DNA of 32,995 nt. Origin: an uncultured Pelagibacteraceae bacterium (GTDB taxonomy: Bacteria; Pseudomonadota; Alphaproteobacteria; Pelagibacterales; Pelagibacteraceae). The number at the start of each line of letters is the position of its first letter. Within the stretch, counting starts at the first letter, position 1. The position numbers and the translations under genes were made by a program. The notes beneath the pieces were generated by a model that ran no database searches, was not told the origin of the DNA, and worked only from the letters and a program-made list of their open reading frames with translations. Location of the stretch: assembly GCA_902520355.1 (NCBI GenBank), contig CABYNK010000001.1, positions 24,001 to 56,995 of the forward strand. The letters run 5' to 3'. Of this stretch, positions 23,919 to 32,522 are shown one piece after another.

Positions 23919-25420
23919 GTTTGTTTAATTAGTGACTTTTCATTTGCATTTTTTCCATATTTAAATGCAAATCTTTTTGGATCTCTTTGTTTTAAAATTA
24001 AATTTGCTTTAAGATTAGCCTCATTTACAAACTTTTCAAATTGATTTGGATCATTAAACCCATCAACTTTGACTAAAGACGATCTAAACATTAAATCATT
24101 TAATGACTTGCCGTCCCACCAAAGGTTTTCTTTAACCACTTTTCTGTAAATAGGTGTACCTGGTAATGGACTTAAAATTGAAAAAGAGAAACTATCAGCC
24201 CCAGTGCTTAGTGCAAATTCTATAGTCTGATTCATTTCACTAAAGGTTTCCCCTGGATAACCAAGTATCCAAAATGTATGAACTAGTAACCCTGCTTTTT
24301 TTGCATTTTCTATAGCTGGTTTTATTTGATCAACTTTTAATCTTTTATTAACAACATGATCCAAAACTCTTTGAACACCACTTTCGCAAGCTAAAGTAAC
24401 CTGATAGCATCCGGACTCATACATAGCTTTAAACATATCTGGTTGATTAGCTAAATGATAATTAGTTTTAATTCCATTCGGTGTGCACCATGGTAATCCA
24501 ACTTTTTCTAGTCCGTTACATAATTCTATCAAATTTTTTTTTCTAGCCGTTATAGTGTCATCTTCAAATTGAATTTCACCAATATCAAAATCCTTAACTC
24601 CATTTTTTATTTCTAACATTATATCGTCCATTTTTCTCCATCTTACATTTGACCCCCACATTTGAGGTGTTGTACAGAATGTACATTTTTCTGGGCAACC
24701 ACGTGAGCACATAATATTTAAAACCCTGTTAGACCTTGATTTTGCAGAGTGAAATGCTCCTATATCAAAATAACCCTCCATATTAACTAAATGTCTAGCG
24801 GGAATTGGTAAATTATCCAAATTAATTAATCTGGCGGATGGATTATTAAAATATTTACCTCTTGAAACTTGTCTTAATAGACCAGGGACTTTTGAAATAT
24901 CTTGATTGTTAATTATTTTATTTACTAAATCAACAACTGTGAAATCACCTTCACCTACTAAAGCCAAATCAATATTTGGATCCTCGAGATCTTTTATGAG
25001 AGGTATGTCATCTCCCGGATGTGTTATGTTATGTTGATAATCAATTAGGGAGTTAGTTATATGATTTCCACCAGTAAAAACCCATATTTTCTTATTTATT
25101 TTTTTTACAATTCTTGCAATTGTGTGTCCTGACTCGTTTAAGTTTGAAAATAAAATTGATATCCCAACAATATCAGGATTAAATTCTCTTATAACATTTT
25201 CTATTTCTTCATCAGTTTGACCAATTAAAACTTTATTGCTGCCTAAATCTACTTTGTTTTCCCAGCCCTCAAGTGCAGTATCGTGGATTTTAACTATATG
25301 ATTATTGTTTATTAAACTCTGGGCAATTGTCATAAGTCCTAAAGAAGGTTGTATCCTATTAAGACCATCCTTTACCCCTTTTAAATTAGGGGTTAGTAAT
25401 AATATTCTTGCTCTTTTCAT
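23915..25420 (-). CDS. B12-binding-domain radical SAM protein
   Basis: The 501-residue protein has an N-terminal Rossmann-like cobalamin-binding region (about 1-165: [35 protein letters not shown]). The radical SAM domain that follows carries Cys242-xxx-Cys246-xx-Cys249 in [12 protein letters not shown]. Later motifs [20 protein letters not shown] and WILGYPGET fit the barrel. The DxHxxG motif of base-off methionine-synthase-type binding is absent, as is normal in this class. Known members methylate unactivated carbons or phosphorus, or rearrange rings. Immediate neighbourhood to riboswitch-controlled B12 uptake genes supports cobalamin use. The gene has its own 41-base gap upstream. Substrate unknown. 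Confidence 0.85.
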   Translation of the reverse strand: MKRARILLLTPNLKGVKDGLNRIQPSLGLMTIAQSLINNNHIVKIHDTALEGWENKVDLGSNKVLIGQTDEEIENVIREFNPDIVGISILFSNLNESGHTIARIVKKINKKIWVFTGGNHITNSLIDYQHNITHPGDDIPLIKDLEDPNIDLALVGEGDFTVVDLVNKIINNQDISKVPGLLRQVSRGKYFNNPSARLINLDNLPIPARHLVNMEGYFDIGAFHSAKSRSNRVLNIMCSRGCPEKCTFCTTPQMWGSNVRWRKMDDIMLEIKNGVKDFDIGEIQFEDDTITARKKNLIELCNGLEKVGLPWCTPNGIKTNYHLANQPDMFKAMYESGCYQVTLACESGVQRVLDHVVNKRLKVDQIKPAIENAKKAGLLVHTFWILGYPGETFSEMNQTIEFALSTGADSFSFSILSPLPGTPIYRKVVKENLWWDGKSLNDLMFRSSLVKVDGFNDPNQFEKFVNEANLKANLILKQRDPKRFAFKYGKNANEKSLIKQT

Positions 25421-25461
25421 AAAAAAATAAACTTATACTATATATCAATTAGTCTCAAAAA

Positions 25462-26163
25462 CTACTTATTAAAGAACTGCAATAAAAGCAAATTTTTTAG
25501 CGTTCTAAAAATTTCAATTTTAGGAATTTTAGATTTACCAGCACTCCTATTTTTAAAAAATATAGGAACTTCTAATATTTTATAATTATTCTTATTTAAA
25601 TGATATATACTCTCCATAAAAAAACTATATCCTTTTGATTTTACTTCTTTTAGATGAAAATTATTCAATTTTAATAAATTGAAACCTCTATATGAAGTAG
25701 TAAATTCACTGCAACTAATTTTTAAAATAAACTTAATAATTTTATTACCTATTATACTTAAAAATAGTCTCAGCAAAGGCATTTCACATTTGCCTCCTTT
25801 AGCATATCTTGAACCGATAACAAATTCGTGTTTGTCTAAGAGATTAATGAATGTTGGTATTTCTTTTGGATCATGGGATAAATCAGCATCAATAGTTATT
25901 AATTTTTCATAACCATTTTTAATTGCATAATCATAAGCATATTTGTGAGCCGTGTCTAAGCCTAACTTACCTTTTCGAATAAGAAAATCTAAATTTGAAT
26001 TCTTTTTTTTTAATTCATTTAATATATTACCTGTACCATCCGGACTGTTGTCATCAATGATAAAAATATCAGAATTTGAACTATATTTATTTATTTTTTC
26101 TATTAATTCTTCAATATTATCTTTTTCATTATAAGTCGCTGAAAATATTAAATTTTTAGTCAT
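25462..26163 (-). CDS. Polyprenol-phosphate mannose synthase-like GT2 (Dpm1-type)
   Basis: This 233-residue GT-A enzyme has no membrane tail. It shows ATYNEKDNIEEL at 9-20, DDNSPDGT at 37-44, the DxD-like DADLSHDP at 92-99, and the GSRYAKGG and SGSRY-type acceptor segments. TSYRGFNLL, with a conserved Arg, and FFKNRSAGKSKI near the end match Dpm1-like synthases. These move mannose (or a related sugar) from GDP-sugar to polyprenyl phosphate. That lipid-linked sugar would be the donor for a GT-C enzyme such as the one at 30607-32442. It is 41 bases upstream of the radical SAM gene on the same strand. The family is strong; the sugar is inferred. Confidence 0.82.
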   Translation of the reverse strand: MTKNLIFSATYNEKDNIEELIEKINKYSSNSDIFIIDDNSPDGTGNILNELKKKNSNLDFLIRKGKLGLDTAHKYAYDYAIKNGYEKLITIDADLSHDPKEIPTFINLLDKHEFVIGSRYAKGGKCEMPLLRLFLSIIGNKIIKFILKISCSEFTTSYRGFNLLKLNNFHLKEVKSKGYSFFMESIYHLNKNNYKILEVPIFFKNRSAGKSKIPKIEIFRTLKNLLLLQFFNK

Positions 26164-26278
26164 GATAGATTTTACAAATCTACTTTGAATATATCAAAAA
26201 TAAAACAGCTTCAATTATTATTTAAAGCATTATTCATATTCTCTAGATTTTGAGTTAAATTTTTGAAAAAATTACATA

Positions 26279-27478
26279 TTAAGAAAAATAATTAAAAGGA
26301 TCTAGAATTAATATATTATTTTCAATACCTTTTTTAAATATAGGCTTATATTTTTTTCCTGAACTTAAAAAAATTATCAATTTAAAATTTTTTAGTTTTT
26401 TTATATTTGTAAATTTATCTTTAATATTTACAAAAGGATCATAAAAAAAGGTATTTTTATATTTTTTTTTGATTTTATTAAAAATCTTAAGACCTAGAGA
26501 GTTTCTTAAATCAGATACTCCATATTTATAAGAAATACCCAAAATTAGAATTTTAATTTTATTGCTTAATTTATTTTTTTTTATACATTTTGATATTTCA
26601 TTAACTACATAATTCTTCATGTTATTATTTGTTGATCTTCCACTTAAGAGTGTATTAGTTCTAAATTTATTTTTCCTTGCAATAAAAGATAAATAATATG
26701 GATCTACTGGCAAACAGTGTCCACCTACTAGGCCTGGCTGAAATTTTATAAAATTCCACTTTGTTGCAGCTAATTTAATAATCTCATTAAAATTTAAATT
26801 CATTTTTTGGGATAAAATTAGTATTTCATTAAAAAGTGCAATATTTAAATCCCTTTGTGTATTTTCTATAGCTTTTGCAGTTTCTGCTTCTTTTATTTTT
26901 TTTGAGAAAACTATTTCTTTTGAGATTAATTTATAAACTTTTTTAACTTTTGATAAAATTTTTTTATCGTTTGTATTGACTGCAAATATCTTATTGATAT
27001 TTTTTATTTTTTTCGTTTTATCACCAGGATTAATCCTTTCAGGACTGTAACACATATAAAAATCTTTATTATTTTTTAATCCTGTTTTTAATTCTAAAAA
27101 TTTTGCAAAGTGTTCGGTGACTCCTGGATAAACCGTTGACTCTAGTATAATAATGTCATTTGATTTTATATAGGCGCTTATTATGGAAATACTTTCTTTT
27201 ATATATGACAAATCAGGTAAATTATTTTTTTTAATAGGAGTAGGAACACAAATAATATAAATATTAGAGTCTCTTAAATCCTTAGTTTTATTTGAAAATG
27301 TTAATTTTTTACGATTAAAATCATTACTAGAATATTCTCTATTAGAATCAAATTTTGAACTGAGTTCTTTAATTCTTTTTTTAGAAATATCAAACCCCAA
27401 AGTTTCAAATTTACTTGATATACCAAGTGCAACTGGCAGCCCAACATAGCCCAAACCCAACACACAAATTTTTACCAT
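26279..27478 (-). CDS. Nucleotide-sugar dehydrogenase (TviB/WbpO-type)
   Basis: The protein has 399 residues from the ATG at 27478 (MVKICVLGLGYVG). The frame can be read from a TTG at 27505, but that would run into the divergent gene and place nine non-conserved residues ahead of the Rossmann motif GLGYVG. ICVPTP, STVYPGVTE, YSPERINPGD and GLVGGHCLPVDPYYL with the catalytic Cys255 are all intact. TviB/WbpO-type members oxidise UDP-GalNAc or UDP-GlcNAc to the uronic acid; that preference is inferred. It is divergent from a uronate 4-epimerase-like gene by 46 bases, a natural pair for making a UDP-uronic acid. Confidence 0.85.
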   Translation of the reverse strand: MVKICVLGLGYVGLPVALGISSKFETLGFDISKKRIKELSSKFDSNREYSSNDFNRKKLTFSNKTKDLRDSNIYIICVPTPIKKNNLPDLSYIKESISIISAYIKSNDIIILESTVYPGVTEHFAKFLELKTGLKNNKDFYMCYSPERINPGDKTKKIKNINKIFAVNTNDKKILSKVKKVYKLISKEIVFSKKIKEAETAKAIENTQRDLNIALFNEILILSQKMNLNFNEIIKLAATKWNFIKFQPGLVGGHCLPVDPYYLSFIARKNKFRTNTLLSGRSTNNNMKNYVVNEISKCIKKNKLSNKIKILILGISYKYGVSDLRNSLGLKIFNKIKKKYKNTFFYDPFVNIKDKFTNIKKLKNFKLIIFLSSGKKYKPIFKKGIENNILILDPFNYFS

Positions 27479-27524
27479 TAATAAACTTATACTTTTTTTG
27501 AACAAAATTGATATATATTTTGAT

Positions 27525-28487
27525 ATGAAAATTCTAATTACGGGAAGTGCAGGATTTATAGGTTACAATTTTTGTAAATTTTTATTATCAAATACAAATC
27601 ACCAAGTTTATTCTATCGATAATATAAATAATTATTACTCACAAAAATTAAAAAAAGCCAGATTAAAAGATTTAAAAAAGTATAAGAATTTCAAATTTTA
27701 TAAATTTGATTTATGTAACAAAAAAAAATTAGAAAAGGTTTTTAAATTAAAATTCAATTGTGTTTACCATTTTGCTGCACAAGCAGGAGTAAGATATTCT
27801 TTGATCAATCCAAGATCATATATAAACAGTAATATAATTGGATTTTTTAATTTAATAGAATTAATCAAAAAAAATAGAGTTCATAAATTTTTTTATGCTT
27901 CATCAAGCTCTGTTTATGGTGATAGCAAAAAATTTCCATTAAAAGAAACTCATGTAATTTCACCAAAGAATATTTACGGTCTAACTAAAAAAAATAACGA
28001 GGAAATGGTTGAATTATTTTTTAAAGGTTTTTCAACGAAATGTATCGGATTAAGATTTTTTACAGTTTTTGGTGAGTGGGGGAGACCAGATATGTTGATA
28101 TATAAATATTTAAATTCAATTTACAATAAATCAAATAAATTTTACTTAAATAATTATGGCAATCATACTAGGGATTTTACTTACATTGAAGATGTTAAAG
28201 AAATACTTTTTTTACTTTTAAATAAAAAAATAGAAAATAACACTGTTGTAAATATTTGTTCAAATAATCCTGTAAAAATAACAAGAGTTCTAAATATTAT
28301 TAATAAAAAATTTAAATACAAACCAAAAATATATAAGAGGAGTTTCCAAAAGGCCGATGTTAAAAAAACTCATGGATCGAATTCAAAAATTAAATATTTA
28401 TATAATAAGAAAAAATTCATACCTTTAGAAATAGCTTTAAATAATACTTGTAATTGGTATAAAAAAAATTGGAAAATTTTTACTTAA
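27525..28487 (+). CDS. UDP-glucuronate 4-epimerase-like SDR (CapI/GlaE-type)
   Basis: The protein has 320 residues from the ATG at 27525 (MKILITGSAGFIGY). A TTG at 27498 gives a longer frame that overlaps the neighbour's start and is less likely. It shows GSAGFIG at 7-13, HFAAQAGVRYSLINP at 82-96, YASSSSVYG at 124-132, Tyr151-xxx-Lys155 and RFFTVFGEWGRPDM, which is diagnostic for UDP-glucuronate epimerases (usually RFFTVYGPWGRPDM). It would interconvert uronic acid epimers made by the dehydrogenase next door. It ends with an 8-base overlap with the convergent GT4 gene. The family is strong, with exact substrate uncertain. Confidence 0.82.
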   Translation: MKILITGSAGFIGYNFCKFLLSNTNHQVYSIDNINNYYSQKLKKARLKDLKKYKNFKFYKFDLCNKKKLEKVFKLKFNCVYHFAAQAGVRYSLINPRSYINSNIIGFFNLIELIKKNRVHKFFYASSSSVYGDSKKFPLKETHVISPKNIYGLTKKNNEEMVELFFKGFSTKCIGLRFFTVFGEWGRPDMLIYKYLNSIYNKSNKFYLNNYGNHTRDFTYIEDVKEILFLLLNKKIENNTVVNICSNNPVKITRVLNIINKKFKYKPKIYKRSFQKADVKKTHGSNSKIKYLYNKKKFIPLEIALNNTCNWYKKNWKIFT

Positions 28488-29574
28488 CTTTTTTAAACAG
28501 ATTATTATACATTTTTAAATTATTAGTCTCACTGAATTGATTAAGGTGTTTGAATAGTTGACTCTGATTAAAAGTGAACTTAATTTTTTTTGAAAAAACT
28601 TGCTTTAAAATTTTTTGTAATTCATATTGGTCTCTATAAATATATCCAAACTTTTTACCTTTTAAGATTTCATTTATTCCCCCGTGACTTTGAGATGCTA
28701 TTACAGGAACATTATGACTTAGTGCCTCAACAGCAGTATTTGGGAAACCCTCAAAATCTGATGAATTTAAGTAAAAGTCAAATTTTTTGAAGTGTGTTTT
28801 AATTTTATCTGGAGAAACTTTACCAGAAAATTTGATTTGTTTTTCTAAATGTAATTTTTTTCTTAAACTTAACAACTTTTCTTTTTCTGGTCCTTCCCCA
28901 ATTATTTCTAAAAAAAAATTATTTTTAAAATTAGATAAAATTTTAATTAAACTTGATAAATTTTTTTCTCTACTTAATCTACAAATCGTTCCAAAATATA
29001 TTTTATCTTTAGAACTCTTTAAACTTTTTCTGAAAATTTTTCCATCAAATGATGGTGGATATATAGTTTTAAAATTTAAATTGTAAATTTTATTATATTC
29101 ATTTGATATATAATGAGAATTAGATATGCATTCATTTGCTTTATGAAACGTAAATTTAATTAATATTTTTAAAAAATTTTTTTTAACAAAATCAAAAAAA
29201 TTATAGTAAATTGACAGTTCTTGGTGAGGAGTTCTTTCAATAAGAATCATTTTCATATTTAGATTTCTTAAAAAAAATACGGACAATATATTTGAATAAT
29301 ATATATTTGATGCAAATATATTTTTGTAATTATTCTTTAATAATCTTACAGTTATTTTTTTTATTTCAATCATTGCCATTGCTGTTCTTTTAGATTTAAC
29401 TTCAAAAACTTTTATACCCATGTTATTAAGCTGATTTTTATAATAGCACTTGTTGAGACAAATTATTGATATCTTATATTTGTCTACACTTAAATTTTTA
29501 CATAATTTGTATATAGAATTACCAGCCCCGCCCAAGCCAAATTCTGATATAAAAAATATTAAGTTTATTTTCAT
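28480..29574 (-). CDS. Glycosyltransferase family 4
   Basis: The 364-residue GT-B enzyme carries the N-terminal FGLGGAGNSIYKL (12-24), the mid-protein GTICRLSREKNLSSLI (195-210), in which Arg and Lys contact the donor diphosphate, and IIGEGPEKEKL. The donor-binding stretch is SSDFEGFPNTAVEALSHNVP (271-290). All are typical of retaining GT4 enzymes that use nucleotide sugars on the cytoplasmic face. The gene is full length and divergent from the GMD-like gene by 69 bases. Donor and acceptor are unknown; a UDP-uronic acid from the neighbouring pair is a reasonable guess. Confidence 0.83.
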   Translation of the reverse strand: MKINLIFFISEFGLGGAGNSIYKLCKNLSVDKYKISIICLNKCYYKNQLNNMGIKVFEVKSKRTAMAMIEIKKITVRLLKNNYKNIFASNIYYSNILSVFFLRNLNMKMILIERTPHQELSIYYNFFDFVKKNFLKILIKFTFHKANECISNSHYISNEYNKIYNLNFKTIYPPSFDGKIFRKSLKSSKDKIYFGTICRLSREKNLSSLIKILSNFKNNFFLEIIGEGPEKEKLLSLRKKLHLEKQIKFSGKVSPDKIKTHFKKFDFYLNSSDFEGFPNTAVEALSHNVPVIASQSHGGINEILKGKKFGYIYRDQYELQKILKQVFSKKIKFTFNQSQLFKHLNQFSETNNLKMYNNLFKKVK

Positions 29575-29643
29575 AGAAACTAAGATGATGGAAAAATAGT
29601 TAAACTTATACTACTAATCTAATTTATAAATTAAAATAAATAA

Positions 29644-30600
29644 ATGAAAAAAAAAATTGCATTAATATTTGGTATCTCAGGCCAAGATGGAGCTTATCTT
29701 GCTCATTTCTTATTGAGTAAAAATTACAATATAATTGGAATTACTAGAAATAATTCTAAAAGTAACTTATTCAGACTCTATAAACTAAATATTCAAAACA
29801 AAGTTAAAATTATTAAAGGAGAAGCTACAGATTACAAATTCTGTTATAAGATTATTAAAAAAAAGATAAATGAAATTTATTATCTTGCTGGTGAGTCATC
29901 AATAGTTAAGTCATTTGAATTTCCTGAGATATCTTTATTAAGTAATTCAGTTGGTATTCTTAATATTCTAAGAGTTGCAAAAATAAAAAATAAAAAAATA
30001 AAAATATTTAATGCCTGTTCAGGTCAGATTTTTGGTAACAAAAAAAAAAATTTTTTCAATATTAACTCAAAAATAGATCCACAGAGCCCATATGGTGTTT
30101 CTAAAGCAGCTGGATATTGGTTCACAAAAATATACAGAGAAAATTACAATATTTTTTGTTGTTCAGGTATACTTTTTAATCATGAGTCCCCTTTAAGGTC
30201 AAACGAATTTGTAACAAAGAAAATTATTAATGGTGCTAATCAGATTTTAAGTAATAAAAAAAAATATTTATTATTAGGCGATGTTAATATTTATAGAGAT
30301 TGGGGATGGGCTCCCGAATTTGTAAAAGCATACTGGCTTATGTTGCAACAAAAAACTGCAACTGACCTTATTATTGGTACTGGAAAAGTTTATTCATTAA
30401 GGGATTTTGTAAGAGAGGTATTTAAAATTAAGAATATAAATATTAAAAAATTAAGATCTGATGTAAGTTATCTTAAAAGAAAATTAGATATTAAAGGATA
30501 TAAAGCTGATATATCAAAAACATCCAAGGTATTAAAATGGAAACCAAAAGTGAGTTTTAGAAGGATTATAGAGAAAATGATAAAAGAGGAATTATTTTAA
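29644..30600 (+). CDS. GDP-mannose 4,6-dehydratase-like SDR with altered catalytic site
   Basis: The 318-residue protein has strong overall resemblance to GMD: IFGISGQDGAYLAHFLL at 8-24, YLAGESSIVKSFEFPE at 80-95 and SGILFNHESPLRSNEFVTKKI. The active-site run that is normally ASTSELYG is ACSGQIFG at 124-131. The position of catalytic Glu (Glu134 in E. coli) is therefore Gln128, while Tyr150 and Lys154 remain. Without the Glu, 4,6-dehydration should be impaired, so it may be an epimerase or reductase on a GDP-sugar. An 11-base A-run lies inside the gene at 30040-30050. It is convergent with the GT-C-like gene, 6 bases away. Confidence 0.7.
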   Translation: MKKKIALIFGISGQDGAYLAHFLLSKNYNIIGITRNNSKSNLFRLYKLNIQNKVKIIKGEATDYKFCYKIIKKKINEIYYLAGESSIVKSFEFPEISLLSNSVGILNILRVAKIKNKKIKIFNACSGQIFGNKKKNFFNINSKIDPQSPYGVSKAAGYWFTKIYRENYNIFCCSGILFNHESPLRSNEFVTKKIINGANQILSNKKKYLLLGDVNIYRDWGWAPEFVKAYWLMLQQKTATDLIIGTGKVYSLRDFVREVFKIKNINIKKLRSDVSYLKRKLDIKGYKADISKTSKVLKWKPKVSFRRIIEKMIKEELF

Positions 30601-30606
30601 AGAAAC

Positions 30607-32442
30607 TTAACATGCATGCACAGTTTTATTGAAATACATTAAATAGAAATCCCCATCAAAAACTTTGCAATAATTAAAAAGTTTGAGTTTAGAAAAATTT
30701 ATGAAGTCATCCATTTTGTTTAAAACAATTATATCTGGATAAGTTAGCTTTTTATCAAATTTGTTAAATTCAAAAATTAATCGGTTTATTTCATATTGAG
30801 GAATAATTGATTGTTGATGTAATAATGGACTGCTTTTATTTATATCGATTAATTCATTCTTTTTAAAATCTTTTGAATTGTTAAAAGTTATAAGTGAATT
30901 TGCTTGGTACTTATAGTACACATACTTTGTTATATTTTCGTTTAAATATCTCCAACTAGATTTATTATTTCTTATAAATTTGTAGAAATTTTCTTCCTCA
31001 AGTTCAAGTTTTTTAAAAGCTGAATAGATATCTTCTTCAATCATATAATCTTTTTTTGAGGTAAAAAAACCGTTAATGAAGTCTAAATATTTTATATCAT
31101 TCATTATTGACCAAATAATAATATTTGTTTCAAATGATAAAAGGCTAGATTTATTTAGGTTAAATTTACCTAGTATTTGCGAATTGATTTTTGAAAATTC
31201 ATTTCTTTGATTTTTATATTCAATATCAGTGTATAAACTTTTAAACTTATTAACGTCATTTATTACGTAAAGACATGATATTAATATTAAAAAAACATAA
31301 GTTATAAAATTATTGATACGTATTTTAAGAATATTATTAAAAATAATTAGAGAGAAAATAATTAAATATAGCACGCCGTTCACAACAATAAAATTTATAA
31401 AATGATAAAAAACAAAAGATTTATTTGAAAAAATTACAAATAGCACTGGAGAGATTAGTGATGATATAAAAACTAAATAAAAAACATTATTTAGCTTTTT
31501 TTCTCTCAATCTAAAGAAATTAACAAAATAAGATATTAAACTAATAGTAAATATTACTGCAAGGAATTTAGTGCTTAAATATTTTTCTGCAATGTATTTA
31601 AGTAAAATAATTTTTTTTTCATAGTCCAAATTAAAAACGCCTTGTCTAGAAGTAAACTCATCTTCATGGAAATATAAATTTATTAAAAATGGAAGTATTG
31701 ATATAAAAAACACAAAAATAGATGTTAAATAAAATTTTAGTTTATCTTTTAATTCAAAAAAAAGATTATTCTTTAAATTAAAATACAAAAAAATTATTAA
31801 AAAAATAACTTGTGTTAAAAAATAATAATAAACACTAGACAGAGTAAGGCCTAAAATTAATCCAATTAATATAAAATTTGAGTATTTATAAATATCTTTT
31901 TGATCTATTTTAAGTATGACAAGTATAAAACCAAAAAAAAATAAATTCGATATCATTGGTCTTGGCACCCTTAAGTTATAAAAATTATCTTCAAATACTT
32001 TTAAATATTGAAAGTTACTCAAAAAAGTTTCAGATATTAAAAAAGGTGAACAAAAAATTAAGATTGAAAAAATAGTTGATAAATTTTTTGAAAAAAACAA
32101 ATTAAAAATTTGATAAAAAATGAGTAAAAAAATAAAAACACAAATCCATTCAGCAATGATGAACGAGTAAAAACCAAAAATTTTTAGTAAAATTGAGTGA
32201 ACCAAAATACCTGATACTGGTATGGCAATATTTCTCAAATTCGATATTTCAGGATCATACGAATAGTTCATGAGAAATTTTGATAAATATTTTATTTGAG
32301 GGTAATAAGCTTCACCATCTGGAACACTTTCAAAAATAATTTTTGTGCCCAGGGGTTCATCAAAAAAATATGCTGATGATAACCATTTAGATAATACGAT
32401 AATTATAGAAATAAATATTAAGTTATAATTTTTTAATGACAC
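30607..32442 (-). CDS. Large multi-pass membrane protein, GT-C glycosyltransferase-like
   Basis: The 611-residue protein starts at GTG 32442. It has about eleven or twelve hydrophobic segments in residues 5-415, then a soluble C-terminal domain of about 190 residues. The first loop has FFDEPLGTKIIFESVPDGEAYYP with acidic residues where GT-C enzymes keep their catalytic Asp/Glu. Such enzymes use polyprenyl-phosphate sugars in the periplasm, and a Dpm1-like synthase lies about 4.5 kb away. I do not recognise a specific family. A polymerase or ligase is the alternative, but the long first loop and tail argue for GT-C. The gene is divergent from the DprE1-like gene. Confidence 0.5.
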   Translation of the reverse strand: MSLKNYNLIFISIIIVLSKWLSSAYFFDEPLGTKIIFESVPDGEAYYPQIKYLSKFLMNYSYDPEISNLRNIAIPVSGILVHSILLKIFGFYSFIIAEWICVFIFLLIFYQIFNLFFSKNLSTIFSILIFCSPFLISETFLSNFQYLKVFEDNFYNLRVPRPMISNLFFFGFILVILKIDQKDIYKYSNFILIGLILGLTLSSVYYYFLTQVIFLIIFLYFNLKNNLFFELKDKLKFYLTSIFVFFISILPFLINLYFHEDEFTSRQGVFNLDYEKKIILLKYIAEKYLSTKFLAVIFTISLISYFVNFFRLREKKLNNVFYLVFISSLISPVLFVIFSNKSFVFYHFINFIVVNGVLYLIIFSLIIFNNILKIRINNFITYVFLILISCLYVINDVNKFKSLYTDIEYKNQRNEFSKINSQILGKFNLNKSSLLSFETNIIIWSIMNDIKYLDFINGFFTSKKDYMIEEDIYSAFKKLELEEENFYKFIRNNKSSWRYLNENITKYVYYKYQANSLITFNNSKDFKKNELIDINKSSPLLHQQSIIPQYEINRLIFEFNKFDKKLTYPDIIVLNKMDDFINFSKLKLFNYCKVFDGDFYLMYFNKTVHAC

Positions 32443-32522
32443 AATTTTTTTTAAATATGATTAATTATGTTCTTAGCATATTTGATATTGCTATTATAAT
32501 TAATTATTAATATTAAAACAAA

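Noticed and set aside
27479-27524. Upstream TTG starts that make the nucleotide-sugar dehydrogenase and the epimerase overlap head to head
   Set aside because: Internal ATGs place the Rossmann motifs at the normal distance and leave a 46-base gap for divergent promoters.
28590-29086. Two plus-strand frames opposite the GT4 gene
   Set aside because: They mirror the conserved donor-binding region of the GT4 on the other strand.
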